From Maricaulis maris_C (GTDB taxonomy: Bacteria; Pseudomonadota; Alphaproteobacteria; Caulobacterales; Maricaulaceae), in assembly GCF_049116555.1 (NCBI RefSeq), contig NZ_JAGDYT010000004.1, positions 248,001-312,000 of the forward strand: 64,000 nucleotides of DNA, given 5' to 3'. The notes under the pieces were generated by a model. That model had not been told where the DNA came from. It made no database searches and saw only the letters and a program-made list of their open reading frames with translations. The position numbers were made by a program, and so were the translations under genes. How positions within the stretch are numbered: the first letter of the stretch is position 1; every line of letters starts with the position of its first letter. Positions 61,557-64,000 of the stretch are shown one piece after another.

Positions 61557-64000
61557 TTGTCGTTATCCGCCCCGGGTTCATCGACCGGTTCGAGATGTAG
61601 CTGCGGTTCGTTCGCGACTGTTACCGGGGGGCCCGCTTCAGCCGGTTCCGGTCCGGGTATCACGGGCGCATTCTCCCGCTCGCGGGCGGCCCGTTCGGCG
61701 GCCGTGCCCTCGAACATCCGGCGCAAAACGCCCGGCGCAAGGGCGGAGAGCGGATTGGCAAAGACGGTCAGGCTGTCGAAGGGCCCTTCGACCGAATAGG
61801 TAATCCCGATCACCCCTTCACCAGGGCGCGAGACCAGAACCTCACCGATCAATGGCACACCGCCAAACAGTGAGTTGATGACGTAGGACGGTGCCAGATT
61901 GCCGTCGATCGCGGCAAGACTGCCGGCGAAATCGACTGTGCCGGAGGCGGTCACACCCAGGGCGCTGCCCCGAGCCCGGGCATCGCCAATCGTCAACAGA
62001 CCTGATTCCCAGGCTATATCCGCATCGACCGCGTCGAAACTGATGCCCTCGCCATTCAACAAGGCGCCCAACCCCTGGAAGGACCCCGCGGCCAGGATGC
62101 GCGCCAGTACTGGCACCTGGACCAGCGTCAGGTCCCGAATCTCGACCCGGGCCGTCAACGGGCCCTGTATTCCCAGGGGCGGTGCGCTGCCGAGTACTGA
62201 CACAAGCCCGCCCCGCGCATACCCTTCAATGCCAATAAGGGCGGACAAGCGCTCCAGAGACTGGGCTTCGATACGGAAGTCGCGCGGCCCGCCAGGCTCG
62301 GTCGCGCCGAAGGACGCCTGGAAGGGTCCGTCCGTCGCATTGCCGGATATCGAAACCGCCCGAATGCCGGCTTCCTCGCTGCGCCAGATCAGATTGAACT
62401 GATCGAGTACGCTGTTCTCCGACAGTATCAGACGTCCAACATCGACCTGGAGCGATAGCGGCAGCGTGATCCCGCCCTCGCCGCCCATCGAGGTGAGGTG
62501 CGGCACGATCGTGCTGATATCGGCATACTGGCCGGTCAGACTCATGCGGAGGGGTTCGCCAACCTCATCAGCCGGCCGGATCCGGCCGGCGATGTCCATC
62601 AGGTCCGCGACGAAGATGCGGTCGGCTTCAATCTCACGCAGGGCTCCGTTCGCGGCGATCCGGGCCGAGGCCTCAAGGGCCGCGCCCTCCGCCTCCAGCC
62701 GAATGGCGTCGAGATCGAAACCGCCATCATCGGCCTGGGTAAGACTGAGCGTGGCCCGACCGGGGGCGCCTGCTTCCTTCGTCCAGACACCACCCGGCGC
62801 CTCGATCAGAGCATCGACCAGATCCGCCTCGATATCGACTGACCGGAATTCGAGACCATCTGAAACCGCTTCGGCCGCGATGCGGATCGACCCGTCCAGA
62901 TAGCGACGCGCCGGCATGTTGAACCGGTCCAGCGTGCGGGCATTGATCGTCGCTTCCAGCCCGATCCGTGTCGAGGGTTCGGCATCAGGCAGGCCAAAGG
63001 TTTCGCGCCAATTGATCTGAACCGGGGCATCGAAGAGCCGCGCTGTCCCCCGCGCCTCAAGGCCCTCCTGGCTGGCAGTAATGACAACATCACCATCGCT
63101 CAGCGCATAGTCGGTACCGGGTATATCGAGCGAGGCATCGGTAAAACGCCCCTCGATGAAGAAAGGTATGTCCTCGGGGTCGACGTCGGTAAGCATGGCG
63201 CGGCGGATTTCGAACCGCATCTCGCCCTGACCACCAACCAGCGTCGGATCGAGACCATAGTCGGAGACCAGAAAGAGCGGATCCTCATCGATCAATGCGA
63301 GCAGATCCGCCGCCTCACCGCGCGCAACGCCACCATACCCCGCTATGGCGCCCTTGGGGTTGAGGCGAGGCATGTCGACGAATCCCTCACTGAGGGCGAT
63401 TTCGCCGATCATCCCGCTTTCCATGGCAACTTCGAAGGCATTGCCATGCAGGACCGCCGAACCGCGCCCTTCGGTGATCGGCGTCATGGTCGAGATGTAG
63501 CGCACGTGAGCGTCTTCAAAATCGAAGCTGAGCCGCATGCGGTCATTGTCCATCCGCCCGGCCTCGATCGCGGCCGCGGGAAGATCCAGGTCGAACCGAG
63601 CATTGTAGAAGCGTCCGCCGAGAATGCCCTCGCTCACCCATTCGCGGGCGCCGTCCGCGAGTTCCACAGGCCAGTAGGCGAGTACGGTCTGCGGCTGGAT
63701 GTCTCCGGCGATCGGCCCGGCCAGCTGCAGGTTGGGCAACCAGCTGCCGTCTTCGCCTTGCTGCAGCTGGAGACCACCACTCAATTCGGCGCGAATGGTG
63801 TCGACGACGACATCCAGTCGATCGAGGGTCAGGGCGAATTCGTCCAGGCGGACATCGCCCGACGCAGCCAGCAATTCCCACTGAGGCGCGCGCTCGAAGA
63901 CCGGCCCCATATCGATAAAGCCCTCGCCGATGGCGAGTTCAAACCGAGCCCGCGTCGGCAAGACTCCGTCATACCTCCCTATCTCTGTCAGGCGACCTTC
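61553..64000 (-). CDS. YhdP/AsmA-like (DUF3971) protein, C-terminal 815 residues (5' end outside window)
   Basis: Very long periplasm-facing protein of the YhdP/AsmA type (bridge-like lipid transport proteins). The frame is open from 64000, so the N-terminal transmembrane anchor lies beyond the edge. What is seen is made of repeated beta segments of the type GRFYNARFDLDLPAAAIEAG, EGLEARGTARLFDAPVQINW and the AsmA-C-like end ARGSALGVTASGTVDFAGSL with NGNLAPSYVINSLFGG-like IDGNLAPSYVINSLFGGVPL. The last 60 residues are a charged, Pro-rich tail. In E. coli YhdP-type proteins move phospholipids to the outer membrane; a similar role is inferred. Confidence 0.88.
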   Translation of the reverse strand, partial: EGRLTEIGRYDGVLPTRARFELAIGEGFIDMGPVFERAPQWELLAASGDVRLDEFALTLDRLDVVVDTIRAELSGGLQLQQGEDGSWLPNLQLAGPIAGDIQPQTVLAYWPVELADGAREWVSEGILGGRFYNARFDLDLPAAAIEAGRMDNDRMRLSFDFEDAHVRYISTMTPITEGRGSAVLHGNAFEVAMESGMIGEIALSEGFVDMPRLNPKGAIAGYGGVARGEAADLLALIDEDPLFLVSDYGLDPTLVGGQGEMRFEIRRAMLTDVDPEDIPFFIEGRFTDASLDIPGTDYALSDGDVVITASQEGLEARGTARLFDAPVQINWRETFGLPDAEPSTRIGLEATINARTLDRFNMPARRYLDGSIRIAAEAVSDGLEFRSVDIEADLVDALIEAPGGVWTKEAGAPGRATLSLTQADDGGFDLDAIRLEAEGAALEASARIAANGALREIEADRIFVADLMDIAGRIRPADEVGEPLRMSLTGQYADISTIVPHLTSMGGEGGITLPLSLQVDVGRLILSENSVLDQFNLIWRSEEAGIRAVSISGNATDGPFQASFGATEPGGPRDFRIEAQSLERLSALIGIEGYARGGLVSVLGSAPPLGIQGPLTARVEIRDLTLVQVPVLARILAAGSFQGLGALLNGEGISFDAVDADIAWESGLLTIGDARARGSALGVTASGTVDFAGSLAAIDGNLAPSYVINSLFGGVPLIGEVLVSRPGEGVIGITYSVEGPFDSLTVFANPLSALAPGVLRRMFEGTAAERAARERENAPVIPGPEPAEAGPPVTVANEPQLHLEPVDEPGADNDN

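Overview
The window is a gene-dense, GC-rich stretch of alphaproteobacterial chromosome with three tRNA genes and no phage, transposon, integrase or CRISPR array. Gene content and order (nuoG-A on one strand, tig-clpP-clpX-lon, iscR-iscS-sufB...sufC-D-S-T-A), an M14 zinc peptidase and tandem secreted amidohydrolases, and promoters resembling the Caulobacter housekeeping type all point to the Caulobacterales/Maricaulales group. A Maricaulis-like marine dimorphic bacterium is the best guess; this rests on recognising families, not on a search.

Layout. 1-5617 (minus): seven complex I genes, nuoG (cut by the window edge) to nuoA. 5878-8929: a small membrane protein, a DUF599 membrane protein and an AbgT-type transporter. 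8945-11616: an RhlE-like RNA helicase, a PF10118 protein and tRNA-Asp. 11727-14909: biotin genes, bioA divergent from bioF-bioD, then tRNA-Val. 15077-16815: tetR facing a pspA-like and a YiaA-like gene, with paired operators between them. 16867-18204: pheA (P-protein) behind a classical Phe/Tyr-rich leader peptide and attenuator. 18301-24692: lon, clpX, clpP and tig, the protein quality-control cluster. 24922-28486: tRNA-Leu, a degenerate EAL-like protein, a TPMT-like methyltransferase and a MATE exporter. 28608-34375: malic enzyme, NAD(P)H-hydrate repair enzyme, glnB-glnA. 34545-42640: autotransporter, parE, M14 metallopeptidase. 42700-46462: a Cys-rich lipoprotein divergent from a two-gene amidohydrolase operon whose second member has lost its metal ligands. 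46576-49974: a second RNA helicase, a GGDEF diguanylate cyclase, a GST. 49981-58176 (minus): the iron-sulfur assembly operon under an IscR-type site, with a cupin gene and a secreted FG-GAP-like gene wedged between sufB and sufC. 58387-64000: alpha/beta hydrolase, anmK, tyrS and the C-terminal part of a YhdP/AsmA-like protein.

How the genes relate. Complex I and biotin/fatty-acid metabolism depend on Fe-S clusters made by the suf operon. The Tig/ClpXP/Lon block handles nascent and damaged proteins. GlnB and GlnA form the core of ammonia assimilation. The most notable non-coding element is the pheA attenuator (18044-18204), which has leader peptide, antiterminator pairing and U-tract terminator all readable by eye. 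The most notable gene-level oddities are the foreign pair inside the suf operon, the pseudo-amidohydrolase, a trigger factor with a histone-H1-like Lys/Ala tail, and a shared GTGAAC-N3-GTTCA palindrome upstream of two unlinked operons.
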